Of a stretch of 64,000 nucleotides of DNA, positions 56,101-64,000 are shown one piece after another. The stretch's first letter is position 1, and every line of letters begins with the position of its first letter. Under the pieces are notes generated by a model that saw only the letters and a list, made by a program, of their open reading frames with translations, was not told the origin of the DNA and searched no databases. Origin of the DNA: Polyangia bacterium (GTDB lineage Bacteria > Myxococcota_A > Polyangia > Nannocystales > Nannocystaceae). The stretch is taken from NCBI GenBank assembly GCA_030429545.1, contig JAUIFF010000011.1:232113-296112 (forward strand), given 5' to 3'. The translations under genes were made by a program, and so were the position numbers.

Positions 56101-57016
56101 ACTTGTCGATCACCTCGGCAAACCGCGGGTCGATGTCTGCGACCCGCTTGGCGATTGGCTGCGGCTGCTCCTGCTGCACCATCATCGCCAACTCAACCGG
56201 CGAGTCGGCTTCAAATGGCGGATCGCCGGACACGAGGTAATGCATCAACGCGCCCAATGCATATACATCTGAACGCCGGGTGGCCGCCTCAGCCCGCCAC
56301 AGTTCCGGGGCCATGTAGTGGGGTGTTCCCATGAGCGTCCCCTCGATGGTGAGCTCATTGATCGGTGTACCCGCAAGCTCTGAGAGGGCGAGCAAGCTGC
56401 TCGGGTGCATGGGTACGTCGGGCGTTTTGCGAATGGTGTCGTTGAGCTCCCCGGCCTTGATCCGCGCTGCCGTGGCAATATCGACTGCCGGACCCTCCGC
56501 CGGGGCAGTATCGCGGGCGGTAAACAACTCCCGGTCGAGCAACTTGGCCAGGCTAAAGTCGAGGAGCTTGACCTCGCCGTCCTCACTGACGATCGCATTG
56601 GCGAGTTTGATGTCGCGGTGCAACACGCCCTTGCGGTGGGCAATCGCCAACCCACGGGCCAACCCCAGCCCGATTTCGAGGGCGCGATCGAGGGCGATCG
56701 GCAGGCGCAGGTCGGCCAAGCTCTGCCCGCGGACAAACTCCGTGACGATGTACGGGTGCTGGTCGAGCTCACCAATACGGTGCACGGCAATGACGTTGGG
56801 GTGCTGCAAACGTGCCGCCGCCCGGGCCTCGATCCGAAAGCGTTCGAGCTTGACCCGGTTGGGTTTTTTGAGCGTCAAAAACTTCACCGCGACCGGGCGC
56901 TCGAGCACGACATCGCGGGCCAAAAACACCAGCCCCATACTCCCCTGACCGATCGGACGGATCAGTCGGTAGTCGTCAAATTCGGCCGGTGGCGACCACT
57001 GTTCTTCGGTCGACAT
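53168..57016 (-). CDS. Ser/Thr kinase - nSTAND ATPase - formylglycine-generating-enzyme-like fusion
   Basis: A 1282-residue protein. Kinase domain about 15-285: G-Q-G-S-M-G-L-V-F, V-A-V-K-F-L, H-R-D-I-K-L-A-N and D-F-S-L-A-K (Ser in place of the usual Gly of DFG), then G-T-P-H-Y-M-A-P-E. nSTAND-type P-loop ATPase about 350-720 (G-D-S-G-V-G-K-S-S-L and L-F-I-D-Q-F-E-E-L-like Walker B). A membrane segment lies near 775-795. The C-terminal part from about 1060 is SUMF1/FGE-like (Y-I-P-A-G-R-S-F, R-M-C-S-E-I-E-W-E-R-A-A-R-G, D-L-A-G-N-V-W-E-W-V). It starts 3 nt after the FHA-sigma-54 regulator's stop. A stress- or death-type signalling protein (STAND) is an inference. Confidence 0.92.
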   Translation of the reverse strand: MSTEEQWSPPAEFDDYRLIRPIGQGSMGLVFLARDVVLERPVAVKFLTLKKPNRVKLERFRIEARAAARLQHPNVIAVHRIGELDQHPYIVTEFVRGQSLADLRLPIALDRALEIGLGLARGLAIAHRKGVLHRDIKLANAIVSEDGEVKLLDFSLAKLLDRELFTARDTAPAEGPAVDIATAARIKAGELNDTIRKTPDVPMHPSSLLALSELAGTPINELTIEGTLMGTPHYMAPELWRAEAATRRSDVYALGALMHYLVSGDPPFEADSPVELAMMVQQEQPQPIAKRVADIDPRFAEVIDKCLRFDPADRYRSGEELRNALELITMAEAQPQNIPQGNPYRGLRAFDAEHRSMFFGREIEITSVVERLRSDAFVLVAGDSGVGKSSLCRAGVMPQIAEGALAQGRTWSSARLVPGRHPLYALLSAIESGLEFDAESSFRNEITEDPALLSRILRRKLGRDRGKVIFIDQFEELVTISDPDEANIVGAIISQIAAGIPGVKLLATVRGDFLTRVAQIESLGAEIEEAVFLLRPMSPESMRRAIVGPAGLRQVTFTPEDVIDELVDEGIRGSLPLLQFALAELWEVRDVDQRVITRVALEQIGGVTGALARHADDMLARLLPTQRAAAKRLLMRLVTIEETRASLLEDELIAGDDAGRTALEALVSGRLVVARETDEGTIYEIAHEALIRGWKTLLTWLDEERENREIRRRLEIAARDWDRLQRSPTVLWSHQQLEEASGLEEASLAPRERDFVSASWSAHRRRVWRRRIALLSVPVLAVLTYVGFQLQARFELERKIDEHVAIAVEALNSAQASLDEVENLQQQAFTAFDGQDMAKGEELWAQARKLAGALEPKLKTSTQELETAIRLNPDRVDASDLLADALYARARFFDNRFNRSQRDEMIERLRLYDRDGSRIATWFAPGKLAVSTSTAAEVTLRSYTRGPEGSYQLGEARSLGSTPLTGLELEPGSHVLSFAAADHVDISYPVYIHRGQERAVEFEIPRVDDVPPGYVYIPAGRSFYGCPGDEGMRKNFYNAVPAHEVETGAYLIGRHEVTYAEWIEFLDALPDEERASYLPTNPGDSFRPGVELERMASGTWQITMTIEGQKIVAKEGEKVAYPRRPDDRQDWRQMPIGGVDEQKSEAFLKWLDSSGKLAGARMCSEIEWERAARGADYRLFPAGDTLQPGEANFDRTHNQRAGDLGTDEVGRYAQSRSPMGVDDLAGNVWEWVHGVQQDAKYVARGGGYSMPNLAAISINRQPLQAEHTSWSDLGLRVCATWK

Positions 57017-57019
57017 AGA

Positions 57020-58765
57020 TCAGTGGCGGTCGCGGACAATCCCGTAGCGCTTGAGCTTGTTGACAAAGGTTCGAAGCGGGACAGACAACAGTTTGGCGGC
57101 CCGGGTCTGGTTGCCTCCGGTATGGGCCATGGCCGCGCAGATCCGTTCGATCTCTAGTTCGCGGACCTCCTCGCCTAACGGCCGGAAGGTCGTGGTTGCC
57201 TGTACAGTTTTTTGCGGAGGGCTCAGCAGCTGGCCCTGGGACAAACGTGGACGAATATCACCCGGGGTGACCTGTGAACTCGTGGCCGTCGACGCGACAA
57301 ATGTCATCAAGTTCCGCAATTCTCGGATATTTCCAGGCCAGGGATGGTCTGCGAGTAGGTACATCGCGGCAACACTGATCGACATCGGTTCGCGGCCGAT
57401 CTTAGCGCAAGCCGCTGCCAAATATCGCCGGGCTAAAATTGACAATTCGCGGGGACGGTCGCGCAGCGGCGGCAGCCACAGGGTTGCCCCACCCAGGCGA
57501 AAATAGAGATCCTTGCGAAATTTACCCTCGGCGACCGCGCGTTCGACATCGTGGTTGGTTGCGGCAACCACCCGAATGTCGACAGCCCGGGGGCGGATAT
57601 CCCCAACTCGGACAACGGTGTGGGTCTCGAGCACCCGCAACAACTTGGCCTGCGCGGCCGGGCTGAGCTCGGCAACCTCATCGAGAAACAAAGTCCCGCG
57701 ATCGGCCATTTCGATCCGCCCGACCTTGGCCGTGACGGCACCGGTAAACGCCCCGCGAGCGTGGCCAAATAATTCGCTTTCGAGGAGCTCGTCGGGAATC
57801 GCGGCGCAGTTGAAGGCGACAAACGCCTGGCTGCTTCGCGGCGACGAGTCGTGAATCACCTGGGCGGCAACTTCCTTGCCGGTTCCGGTCTCGCCGGTGA
57901 TGAGCACAGACAGGTCGGAGCGGGCCACCCGTCGCATCAACTCGTAGACCCTCGCCATCGCCGGATCGGCGACAACGATTTCGTGGCCGGCGACCGACGA
58001 CACCTCATAGGCCTCGCTGGCAATACCCATTTCGCGGGGTGCGGCGTGCTCAAGTGCGGCCCGTGCCGAGGACAGCAGGGCATCGGCGGTCACGCCATCG
58101 CCCGGACAAATCGCCAGGCCAACGCGAACATTTGCATCTACAAATGTGTCGAGAATCCGCTGGCCGGCGACGGGTGCGATATCGGTGTCGGCTTCGGGCA
58201 TCACAACCATCAGGCGCTCGCCGTGCCCGCGCGCGAGTGTGTCGCTGACACGAAATCGGTCACGCAGGGCCTCGGGTACCTGCGACCATTCGACCTGACC
58301 GATTTCGGCGATCAGGATCGGCAGCGAGCGCATCCCCCGGCGGGCGCGCTCGAGCTCGGTGTTGAGGCAGGCCAAAAAACCCGCCTCATCGCGCAGCTGG
58401 TGCGAGGGCGTGACCGGGGTACTCGACTGATAGACAATTGTTGTATGAGCAATCGTTAGCGTATCCCCGGAGGTCAAAACCCGCGGCTGTTCGAGCTGGC
58501 AGCCGTTGAGCAACAATCTCGAGTCGGCGGAAAACGGCACCAACGTCACCTGTCGCCGGGTCGCGCGCAGCAGGGCCAACGTCGTCTTCAGGCCGTCGAG
58601 TTCGATCTCCGCACCCGCGCCACCAACCCGAAACTCGCCGGCCCCAAGCTCGATGCGCGTCGACGTGTCACCCCGGAGAATCAGGAGATAGCGGCGCACT
58701 CCGGCCATCGGATAGCCCGACGATCCACTTGAGCCGCGTTTGACAGGGCGAACAACATCAGACAT
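57020..58765 (-). CDS. FHA-domain sigma-54-dependent transcription activator
   Basis: A 581-residue protein. FHA-like domain about 30-115 (R-V-G-G-A-G-A-E-I-E-L, T-L-T-I-A-H-T-T). A middle region about 130-250 resembles a degenerate GGDEF/nucleotide-cyclase fold (G-H-G-E-R-L-M-V-V-M-P-E-A) without the GGDEF signature. AAA+ domain about 275-510: G-E-T-G-T-G-K-E, G-A-F-T-G-A (sigma-54 contact), L-F-L-D-E-V and R-F-R-K-D-L-Y-F-R-L-type motifs. C-terminal Fis-type helix-turn-helix (T-R-A-A-K-L-L-S-V-P-L-R-T). Likely senses phosphorylation through its FHA domain and activates sigma-54 promoters. It is translated just before the kinase fusion, its probable partner. Confidence 0.92.
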   Translation of the reverse strand: MSDVVRPVKRGSSGSSGYPMAGVRRYLLILRGDTSTRIELGAGEFRVGGAGAEIELDGLKTTLALLRATRRQVTLVPFSADSRLLLNGCQLEQPRVLTSGDTLTIAHTTIVYQSSTPVTPSHQLRDEAGFLACLNTELERARRGMRSLPILIAEIGQVEWSQVPEALRDRFRVSDTLARGHGERLMVVMPEADTDIAPVAGQRILDTFVDANVRVGLAICPGDGVTADALLSSARAALEHAAPREMGIASEAYEVSSVAGHEIVVADPAMARVYELMRRVARSDLSVLITGETGTGKEVAAQVIHDSSPRSSQAFVAFNCAAIPDELLESELFGHARGAFTGAVTAKVGRIEMADRGTLFLDEVAELSPAAQAKLLRVLETHTVVRVGDIRPRAVDIRVVAATNHDVERAVAEGKFRKDLYFRLGGATLWLPPLRDRPRELSILARRYLAAACAKIGREPMSISVAAMYLLADHPWPGNIRELRNLMTFVASTATSSQVTPGDIRPRLSQGQLLSPPQKTVQATTTFRPLGEEVRELEIERICAAMAHTGGNQTRAAKLLSVPLRTFVNKLKRYGIVRDRH

Positions 58766-58923
58766 GGGAACGGGCCGCGATCATACCACCAGTGCCCGCC
58801 AACGACCGTTCGCCACCCAGATTCTTGGGTCATGTTCTCGAGGACTTATGCGGATGCAGGCGCGCTTCGCCGCCCGTCGGGTAGCAGAATGTGGGGAAAT
58901 ATTGTATAGGCAAATTTTACGGG

Positions 58924-59991
58924 TCAACAGCCCGCGGTCGGCAAGCTGATCAGCCCCGCCAAATCCTCGGGCCACGGAGCGGTAAATGTATGGATGCTTC
59001 CGGTCACCGGATGGGGGAGGGCCAGCGAGCGTGCGTGAAGCGCGTGGCGCTTCGCGCCGAGTTGACGCTCGAGTTCTTCGATCGGTCGGTCACCCTCGAC
59101 AACGTCTAAAAAGTATTGCTCGTCGAGCCCGTAGAGCTTGTCGCCGACCAAACCATGACCGATGGCTGCGAGATGCACGCGAATCTGATGTTGGCGCCCG
59201 GTTGTTGGCCGCGCCTCGATCAGCGTAATCGGCCGCGCGCGAAACGTCCCCGTCGCCAACGGACGGACCGCGGTCTGGGCCGACACACCACCGTCGGAGA
59301 GCGAACGCGGCCCCATTTTGACCCGCACCGCCGAACCCACCGCCGGCCCGAGCGGCATATCAATCATCCGAGATTGCGTGAGGGTTCCGTGAACGATCGC
59401 CCAATAGATCTTCTGCACAGTTCGGGCAAAAAACGCGTGTTTGATAACACTACAGGAGTTTTTGCGACCCCGTCGCCCCAACACCAACACGCCCGATGTC
59501 TCGCGGTCGAGGCGATGGGCGAGCTCCCAACCGTGGTCGGCACCAAGTTCGACCCGCAACAGGTTGGTCAGGGTATTGCGGTGATAGCGGGCGGAGGGAT
59601 GGACCGGAAGCCCCGCGGGTTTGTCGACCACCAACATCGCGTCGTCGCGGTAAAGCGGCGTAAATCGCAGGACAACCTCTGGCTCGTCAGGCGCTGGCCG
59701 GACCAGGACAAACCGCTCACCGGTGTGAACCCGCACCCCCACTCGACACTCCGGCAGATCCGACCCGTGGCGATAGAGCTGACCGGTGCGGATGATCGTC
59801 TGGATGCGGGTCCGCGACAGCCGGCGGATCCGGTGAACCAAAAACCGGTCGAGGCGAAAGCCGTGGCACACCGGATCGACAACGAGGGGAATCTCGATCC
59901 ACCCGTCGGGGTCACGGCCGCTGCGGTTGATAACTGGAACCACGCGGGCGTGAGTTTGGCAAACTTCACGGACCTGTGGCCAGCCGTCCAA
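58924..59991 (-). CDS. RluA-family RNA pseudouridine synthase
   Basis: A 355-residue protein with a TTG annotated start; a later start is possible. S4-like RNA-binding segment about 45-95 (F-R-L-D-R-F-L-V-H, S-R-T-R-I-Q). The RluA catalytic motif H-R-L-D-R-E-T-S-G-V (catalytic Asp) and G-R-Q-H-Q-I-R-V-H-L are intact. Pseudouridylates rRNA or tRNA; the exact site cannot be told from this. No operon partner. Confidence 0.9.
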   Translation of the reverse strand: MDGWPQVREVCQTHARVVPVINRSGRDPDGWIEIPLVVDPVCHGFRLDRFLVHRIRRLSRTRIQTIIRTGQLYRHGSDLPECRVGVRVHTGERFVLVRPAPDEPEVVLRFTPLYRDDAMLVVDKPAGLPVHPSARYHRNTLTNLLRVELGADHGWELAHRLDRETSGVLVLGRRGRKNSCSVIKHAFFARTVQKIYWAIVHGTLTQSRMIDMPLGPAVGSAVRVKMGPRSLSDGGVSAQTAVRPLATGTFRARPITLIEARPTTGRQHQIRVHLAAIGHGLVGDKLYGLDEQYFLDVVEGDRPIEELERQLGAKRHALHARSLALPHPVTGSIHTFTAPWPEDLAGLISLPTAGC

Positions 59992-60070
59992 TCACCCAGT
60001 GATGCCGCGACAACACCATGGATGGGCCACACATCGCACGCGTTCGGCGAAACATGTATAACCCCGGACA

Positions 60071-60934
60071 ATGTCGAGCCCCACCGATCGCGCCCCCGGT
60101 CCTGTTTCCGCGGATCTCGGTTCTCGCTTTGCCGCGTTTGTCGAGGGTCTCGAACGACCCGTGGTGTTTTTTGACACCGAGACCACTGGCACGGACCCTT
60201 CACAGGACCGCATTGTCGAGCTCTCGGTCGTCCGGATCTCGCCAGCGCCAACCGGTGTGGAACCGGCGCGAACCTGGCGGGTCAATCCCGGGGTCCGGAT
60301 CCCGATCGAGGCCAGCGAGATTCATGGTATCTACAACAAAGATGTCGACGACGCCCCGACCTTCGCCGACATTGCCGACGAGCTGTTAGAGATCTTCTCA
60401 GGGGCCGACCTCGCCGGTTTCAACATCCACCGGTTTGACATTCGGGTGTTGCAGGCCGAGCTCCACCGCGTGCGCAAAAGCCTCGACCTGCAGGGCGTGC
60501 GGGTGATCGACACCCAGGTGATCTATCACCAACGCGAACCGCGAAATCTCGCCGCCGCCCTAGCGTTTTACTGCCAAAAAGAACTGACCGGAGCCCATGG
60601 TGCCGAGGCCGATACGGTCGCCACCGTCGAAGTGTTTGCCGGCCAACTCGAGCGCTATGGGGACATTGCAGTTGGGGTCGACAACCTCCACAAAATCTCG
60701 AGTGCCCTCAACCACGGATACGTCGATAGCCACCGCCGGTTTGCCTGGCGGGACAACGAGCCGGTCTTCAACTTTGGCAAGCTCAAGGGCAAGAGTTTGC
60801 GCTGGGCGGCAAGCGACCCAAACGAGCGTGTGTACCTCAAGTGGATGCTGCAAGGAAACTTTGAGGAGGATGCCAAAACCGTGGTCCGCGAGGCCCTCGA
60901 AGGTCGCATCCGCCTGCGCAAAGCTGCCGGCTGA
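60071..60934 (+). CDS. DnaQ-like 3'-5' exonuclease with ExoX-type C-terminus
   Basis: A 287-residue protein. The DEDDh motifs of the RNase T/DnaQ fold are present: F-F-D-T-E-T-T-G-T-D, F-N-I-H-R-F-D-I, and H-G-A-E-A-D (His then Asp near 180). The C-terminal F-N-F-G-K-L-K-G-K-S-L-R-W resembles the DUF3820-like end of exodeoxyribonuclease X. Length is near 290, fitting such proteins. A DNA repair or mismatch-repair exonuclease is likely; a dedicated polymerase III epsilon role is not indicated. Confidence 0.88.
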   Translation: MSSPTDRAPGPVSADLGSRFAAFVEGLERPVVFFDTETTGTDPSQDRIVELSVVRISPAPTGVEPARTWRVNPGVRIPIEASEIHGIYNKDVDDAPTFADIADELLEIFSGADLAGFNIHRFDIRVLQAELHRVRKSLDLQGVRVIDTQVIYHQREPRNLAAALAFYCQKELTGAHGAEADTVATVEVFAGQLERYGDIAVGVDNLHKISSALNHGYVDSHRRFAWRDNEPVFNFGKLKGKSLRWAASDPNERVYLKWMLQGNFEEDAKTVVREALEGRIRLRKAAG

Positions 60935-61365
60935 GGCAACTTATTGCGTCTACATGTAATTGGGCAACTCCGCTGACGCTAACCTGACCCGTCAGGCGAG
61001 AAGATTGTGTGAGAGTACATCAGTCTCCTGCGGTGCCGCCACCTTGTAACGAACAGTATGTCGGCCGTCGTGCGCCGTAGCGCTATTGAGAGCCCCCCTA
61101 TTGCGACCGCGATCTTTACATCCTGTCAACGGAATCACCGCAGGTATCGAAGCCACGAGCTCGGCACTGCGGGTACCGAGACCACAAGCTGCTCGGCTCC
61201 ACCGTTGAGTAGCTGCCTAGCGAGGCCGCGAGTGACCGCTACGGCTTCCTGGGCACCTACTGCGGCGCGACGGGTACCAAAGTTGCTGGAGGGTTACCCA
61301 CCTCGGGACCGCTCGAGGATCGGGTGACGCGGACGACTACGGTTTCCAGGCCACTACTGCGGCGG
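60935..61365. repeat. Decayed copies of the downstream gene's 3' end
   Basis: A 431-bp gap. At about 61142-61170, 61166-61195, 61268-61300 and inside the gene at 61378-61410, segments like GCAGGTACCGAAGTTGCTGG recur. The stretch GGATCGGGTGACGCGGACGACT also occurs twice (61317 and 61457 regions). The gap looks like partly degenerate duplications of the gene's Pro-rich C-terminal coding sequence. TGCGTCTACA, a near match to the dispersed palindrome, lies at about 60947. Confidence 0.6.
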
Positions 61366-62343
61366 TTACTGCGGCGGTGCAGGTACCGAAGTTGCTGGAG
61401 GTTGTGTCGACGTGTCTGGGCTACCCTCGGGAGCTGGGCTCGGGACACCTGCACCGGTTGGATCGGGTGACGCGGACGACTCCGGCTGTGGCGGTTGTGT
61501 GGCGGGCGGCTGCGTGGCGGGCGGCTGTTCGGCGGGCGGTGGCTGGGTGGCCGGCGACTGTGCGGCGGGTGGCTGGGTGGCCGGCGGAGGTTGTGCTGGC
61601 TCGGCATAGGGCGCTGGCTCGGCGTAGCTCGGCGCCGGCTCGGCCGGTTGGTAACGCGGTGCGGGCGGGGGCGGCGGTTGGGACTTCTTGCGCATGCCCA
61701 GGGCGAACACAAGCCCTCCGCGGATCCCCCAGCCAAAACTGCACTGGTCAAAAAACACCGCGCTATCCGGCCCTCTGTATGTATATGCAGATTCACAACT
61801 CGCGCTGGGAAACCGCCCGGTAAACACAACCCCGAGGTTTAAAAACACCGGCCCGCCAAAGCCGATCAAAAATCCCGGCCCGGCGTGCCACTCACCCAAG
61901 GTCCCACCGCCGTGATTCAAAAATACCGGGCCGACACCGGCCAACGCGTACGGGGAGAAGTAGCGGTTGCGAAAGAACACGTACTGAATGTTGGGCCGCA
62001 GGCTAAATTCGTTGGTCGGCAACTGGTCGTTGATGCCGGGGTAGGTCTGTTTGATGCTCGCCGAGTAAAACCAAATTTGGTCGCTGAGGGTGAGGCCGAT
62101 ACCGAGGCCATTGGCGACGAAGTAGCTGGCCCCAAGACTGATCGCCAGTTGCCCGATACTGCCGCCAAAGCTCCCACCTAGCCCCAAACTCGGCACCAGG
62201 GTCCCGCGCCCCCAGGGGAGGTCGTCGTTGTTTGGCCGGGCCGCGGCCGGCATCTGCACGCCGAGCCACAGCATGATCGTTGCAGCAGCAACAATGATCC
62301 GACCCGAAGGTTTGGCAAGGCATCTAGAGGTTGAAATCGCCAT
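61366..62343 (-). CDS. Outer-membrane beta-barrel-like protein with Pro/Ala/Gln-rich tail
   Basis: A 325-residue protein with a signal peptide ending A-A-A/R-P. Residues about 45-220 have alternating hydrophobic strands with Gly/Ser/aromatic turns (L-V-P-S-L-G-L-G-G-S-F, L-A-I-S-L-G-A-S-Y-F, F-S-P-Y-A-L-A-G-V-G-P-V-F), typical of small outer-membrane barrels, with four Cys. Residues 225-325 are a repetitive P-P-A-T-Q-P-P-A tail, which could be periplasmic or extracellular. It begins 13 nt after the stop of the repeat-rich gene upstream, so the two are probably co-transcribed. Confidence 0.8.
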   Translation of the reverse strand: MAISTSRCLAKPSGRIIVAAATIMLWLGVQMPAAARPNNDDLPWGRGTLVPSLGLGGSFGGSIGQLAISLGASYFVANGLGIGLTLSDQIWFYSASIKQTYPGINDQLPTNEFSLRPNIQYVFFRNRYFSPYALAGVGPVFLNHGGGTLGEWHAGPGFLIGFGGPVFLNLGVVFTGRFPSASCESAYTYRGPDSAVFFDQCSFGWGIRGGLVFALGMRKKSQPPPPPAPRYQPAEPAPSYAEPAPYAEPAQPPPATQPPAAQSPATQPPPAEQPPATQPPATQPPQPESSASPDPTGAGVPSPAPEGSPDTSTQPPATSVPAPPQ

Positions 62344-62356
62344 GGCTCACCTCCCC

Positions 62357-64000
62357 CTAGGACTCATCGTCGTCTTCCGACTTTGACTTGGCGGCATCGT
62401 GTGGTTTTGAGTAGCGCTCGCGCAGGGACGACAGGCGTTTGCGACGATCGGGCGTGCCTTCGCTGCCACTTGTCGAACGGCGGGGGAGCCCACGTCGCGG
62501 CATCCCACGTTTGCCCTTGGCACGACTTGGCAACCCGCGGGAACGCGAGACCGCAGAATGTTTTTTTGTTGCCTGATCATCGTCCTGCGGCTCCGACTTC
62601 ACAGGCGCACTTGGCTGCGGTTTCGTCTCCGGGGTTTCGGGGCCCGAGCTGGCGTTTGCCTCTGGCTTGTCGGCTTGCGAACCGAGGGGTTTTGCTAGCC
62701 CGGATTTCACCTCGGAGTCTGTCGACGATGGCTTATCTGACCCAGAACTCGGCTTCGCCACCGGTTTGTGTGGCCCGGTACTCGACTTCGCCACCACCGG
62801 CTTGTGTGGCCCGGTACTCGACTTCACCACCACCGGCTTGTGTGGCCCGGAACTCGACTTCGCCACCACCGGCTTGTGTGGCCCGGTACTCGACTTCGCC
62901 ACCACCGGTTTGTGTGGCCCGGTACTCGACTTCGCCACCACCGGTTTGTGTGGCCCAGAACTCGACTTCGCCACCACCGGTTTGTGTGGCCCGGTACTCG
63001 CCTTCGCCACCGGTTTGTGTGGCCCGGAACTCGACTTCGTTCCCGGCTTGGGACTGGAGCTTGTTGAAACCGCGTGGGGTCCGGACTTTCGCGACATTGG
63101 CAGGGTGCGAAACCGGCTGGTGACAGCGGTCTTTTCCTCGTCAGAAACTGTCGGACGCGGCGGTGGCTGTGGCGGTGCAGCAGGCACATGGTCTTCGAGC
63201 ATCTCGAGTCGCGAGATTTCCTCGATCGTCGACACCTCGGTCAGCGTCGAAATTTCTTCGAGGCTCGAGGCCGAAACTTCCATGGTCGACGATGGGGTCG
63301 GCTCGGGTTCATCGACTTCCGGCTCATCAACTTCTGGCTCGTCGGTTTGGCTTGGCGCCTCGACGTCTTCGTGGTCGACGCTAGACTCCGGAAGTTCGTC
63401 TGGCACGGGTTCGGGCACGGGTTCGGGCACGGGTTCGGGCGCCTGCTCAACACCGATCAAGGCGTCGTCAACGGCCATCTGAATGCTGTCAAAGCTGATC
63501 TCAAGCGACCGCTCAGCCGCCACGCCACGTCGATCAAACTCGCCGGTCGGCGCTTCGAGATCGTCGATCTCGACCTCGACACTCTCGTGCTCGCGACGGG
63601 GCGGAAGATCCGATGCAGATACAACGTGTTCGTCGACCTGTGGCTGTTGCGCAGGCTTGGGTTGCGGCGTGGGAATGTCTCGGGCCGGCTCCGCGGCGGG
63701 TTGCTCGGGAGGCGCTGTGGGCTGTTGGTAGGCCGGCTGGGGCGTCGAGGACTTTGTCAGTTTGACGCCTGCCGCTGCAAACTCGGCTTTTTTGCGGGCG
63801 AGGATTTCCCGCAACTTGGCGCGGCTCATCCCCTGGTCGCGGGACGACTTTTGTTGCTGTTGCAAGTATGGATTGGGCGTCGCCGGGTCGGGGGTGTGCC
63901 GCGCCTGCCCGCCCGCTGGGTTTTGCCGGGCGTAGGGGTTGGGCGTCGCCGGGTCGGGGGTGTGCCGCGCCTGCCCGCCCGCTGGGTTTTGCCGGGCGGA
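62357..64000 (-). CDS. Repeat-rich protein of unknown function (N-terminus beyond window)
   Basis: The frame is open to the right edge, so the start is missing; at least 547 residues are visible. The first visible residues form a 22-residue repeat (66 bp), A-R-Q-N-P-A-G-G-Q-A-R-H, present twice and continuing to the edge. Then comes a helical segment (S-R-A-K-L-R-E-I-L-A-R-K-K-A-E-F), a long Pro/Glu/Ser-rich region with acidic heptads (E-V-D-E-P-E) and about eight copies of a 13-residue unit (S-S-T-G-P-H-K-P-V-V-A-K). The C-terminus is basic (R-G-L-P-S-R-A-K-G-K-R). Disordered by composition; no signal peptide is visible in this part. Function unknown. Confidence 0.8.
   Translation of the reverse strand, partial: SARQNPAGGQARHTPDPATPNPYARQNPAGGQARHTPDPATPNPYLQQQQKSSRDQGMSRAKLREILARKKAEFAAAGVKLTKSSTPQPAYQQPTAPPEQPAAEPARDIPTPQPKPAQQPQVDEHVVSASDLPPRREHESVEVEIDDLEAPTGEFDRRGVAAERSLEISFDSIQMAVDDALIGVEQAPEPVPEPVPEPVPDELPESSVDHEDVEAPSQTDEPEVDEPEVDEPEPTPSSTMEVSASSLEEISTLTEVSTIEEISRLEMLEDHVPAAPPQPPPRPTVSDEEKTAVTSRFRTLPMSRKSGPHAVSTSSSPKPGTKSSSGPHKPVAKASTGPHKPVVAKSSSGPHKPVVAKSSTGPHKPVVAKSSTGPHKPVVAKSSSGPHKPVVVKSSTGPHKPVVAKSSTGPHKPVAKPSSGSDKPSSTDSEVKSGLAKPLGSQADKPEANASSGPETPETKPQPSAPVKSEPQDDDQATKKHSAVSRSRGLPSRAKGKRGMPRRGLPRRSTSGSEGTPDRRKRLSSLRERYSKPHDAAKSKSEDDDES

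Noticed and set aside
62750..63060. Possible CRISPR-like 39-bp repeats.
   Set aside because: They are in-frame coding repeats of the S-G-P-H-K-P-V unit.

Overview
The window looks like chromosomal DNA of a high-GC myxobacterium, most likely of the Nannocystaceae / Plesiocystis-Enhygromyxa type. That placement is an inference from gene content. Pointers are very large TPR proteins, many lipoproteins with Thr/Asp/Glu/Ser-rich linkers, several eukaryote-type Ser/Thr kinases (one fused to TPRs, one to an nSTAND ATPase and a formylglycine-generating-enzyme-like domain), FHA and AgmX/PglI-type domains, an ADYC-type lipoprotein and PilZ and sigma-54 regulators. I see no rRNA or tRNA gene, CRISPR array, insertion sequence or phage module.

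Layout. (1) 1-21084, all on the minus strand: a block that resembles the Myxococcus xanthus glt gliding-motility cluster (or its nfs relative). In transcription order it has a Pro-rich periplasmic TPR-like protein (GltC-like?), a 1292-aa GltD-like protein, a GltE-like TPR lipoprotein, a 91-aa GltF/CglF-like secreted protein, a GltG/PglI-like FHA + transmembrane + AgmX/TonB-type protein, an extra TPR lipoprotein, and a giant GltI/AgmK-like TPR protein that runs off the left edge. Rho-independent terminators or hairpins separate several of them. (2) 21846-22484: a Cys-rich lipoprotein on the plus strand. (3) 22571-26031, minus: the translation operon rpsP-khpA-rimM-trmD-rplS-yraN, with a clear sigma-70-like promoter and an unusually long TrmD. 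(4) 26198-29592, plus: a multihaem cytochrome fused to a phosphoesterase-like domain, then nadA. (5) 29894-35062: J-domain protein, PilZ protein, RNase G, an unknown 161-aa protein and two tandem paralogous methyltransferases, bordered by two intergenic arrays of degenerate repeats. (6) 35607-49790: lipoproteins with acidic Ser/Thr linkers (an M60-like metallopeptidase, a VWA protein and others) interleaved with orn, rnz and two Ser/Thr kinases. (7) 49996-58765: a soluble hybrid histidine kinase, an ADYC/pentapeptide-repeat lipoprotein, and an apparent two-gene unit of FHA-sigma-54 activator plus kinase-nSTAND-FGE protein. (8) 58924-64000: an RluA-type pseudouridine synthase, a DnaQ-like exonuclease, a beta-barrel-like protein with a Pro-rich tail, and a repeat-rich protein that runs off the right edge.

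The parts that stand out are the compact glt-like block, and a short interrupted palindrome, TGYANNTRCA (most often TGYATCTRCA or its complement). I counted it by eye about 38 times, in both coding and intergenic DNA, where about two would be expected. It often forces locally rare A/T-ending codons and is not explained by any gene function I can see.
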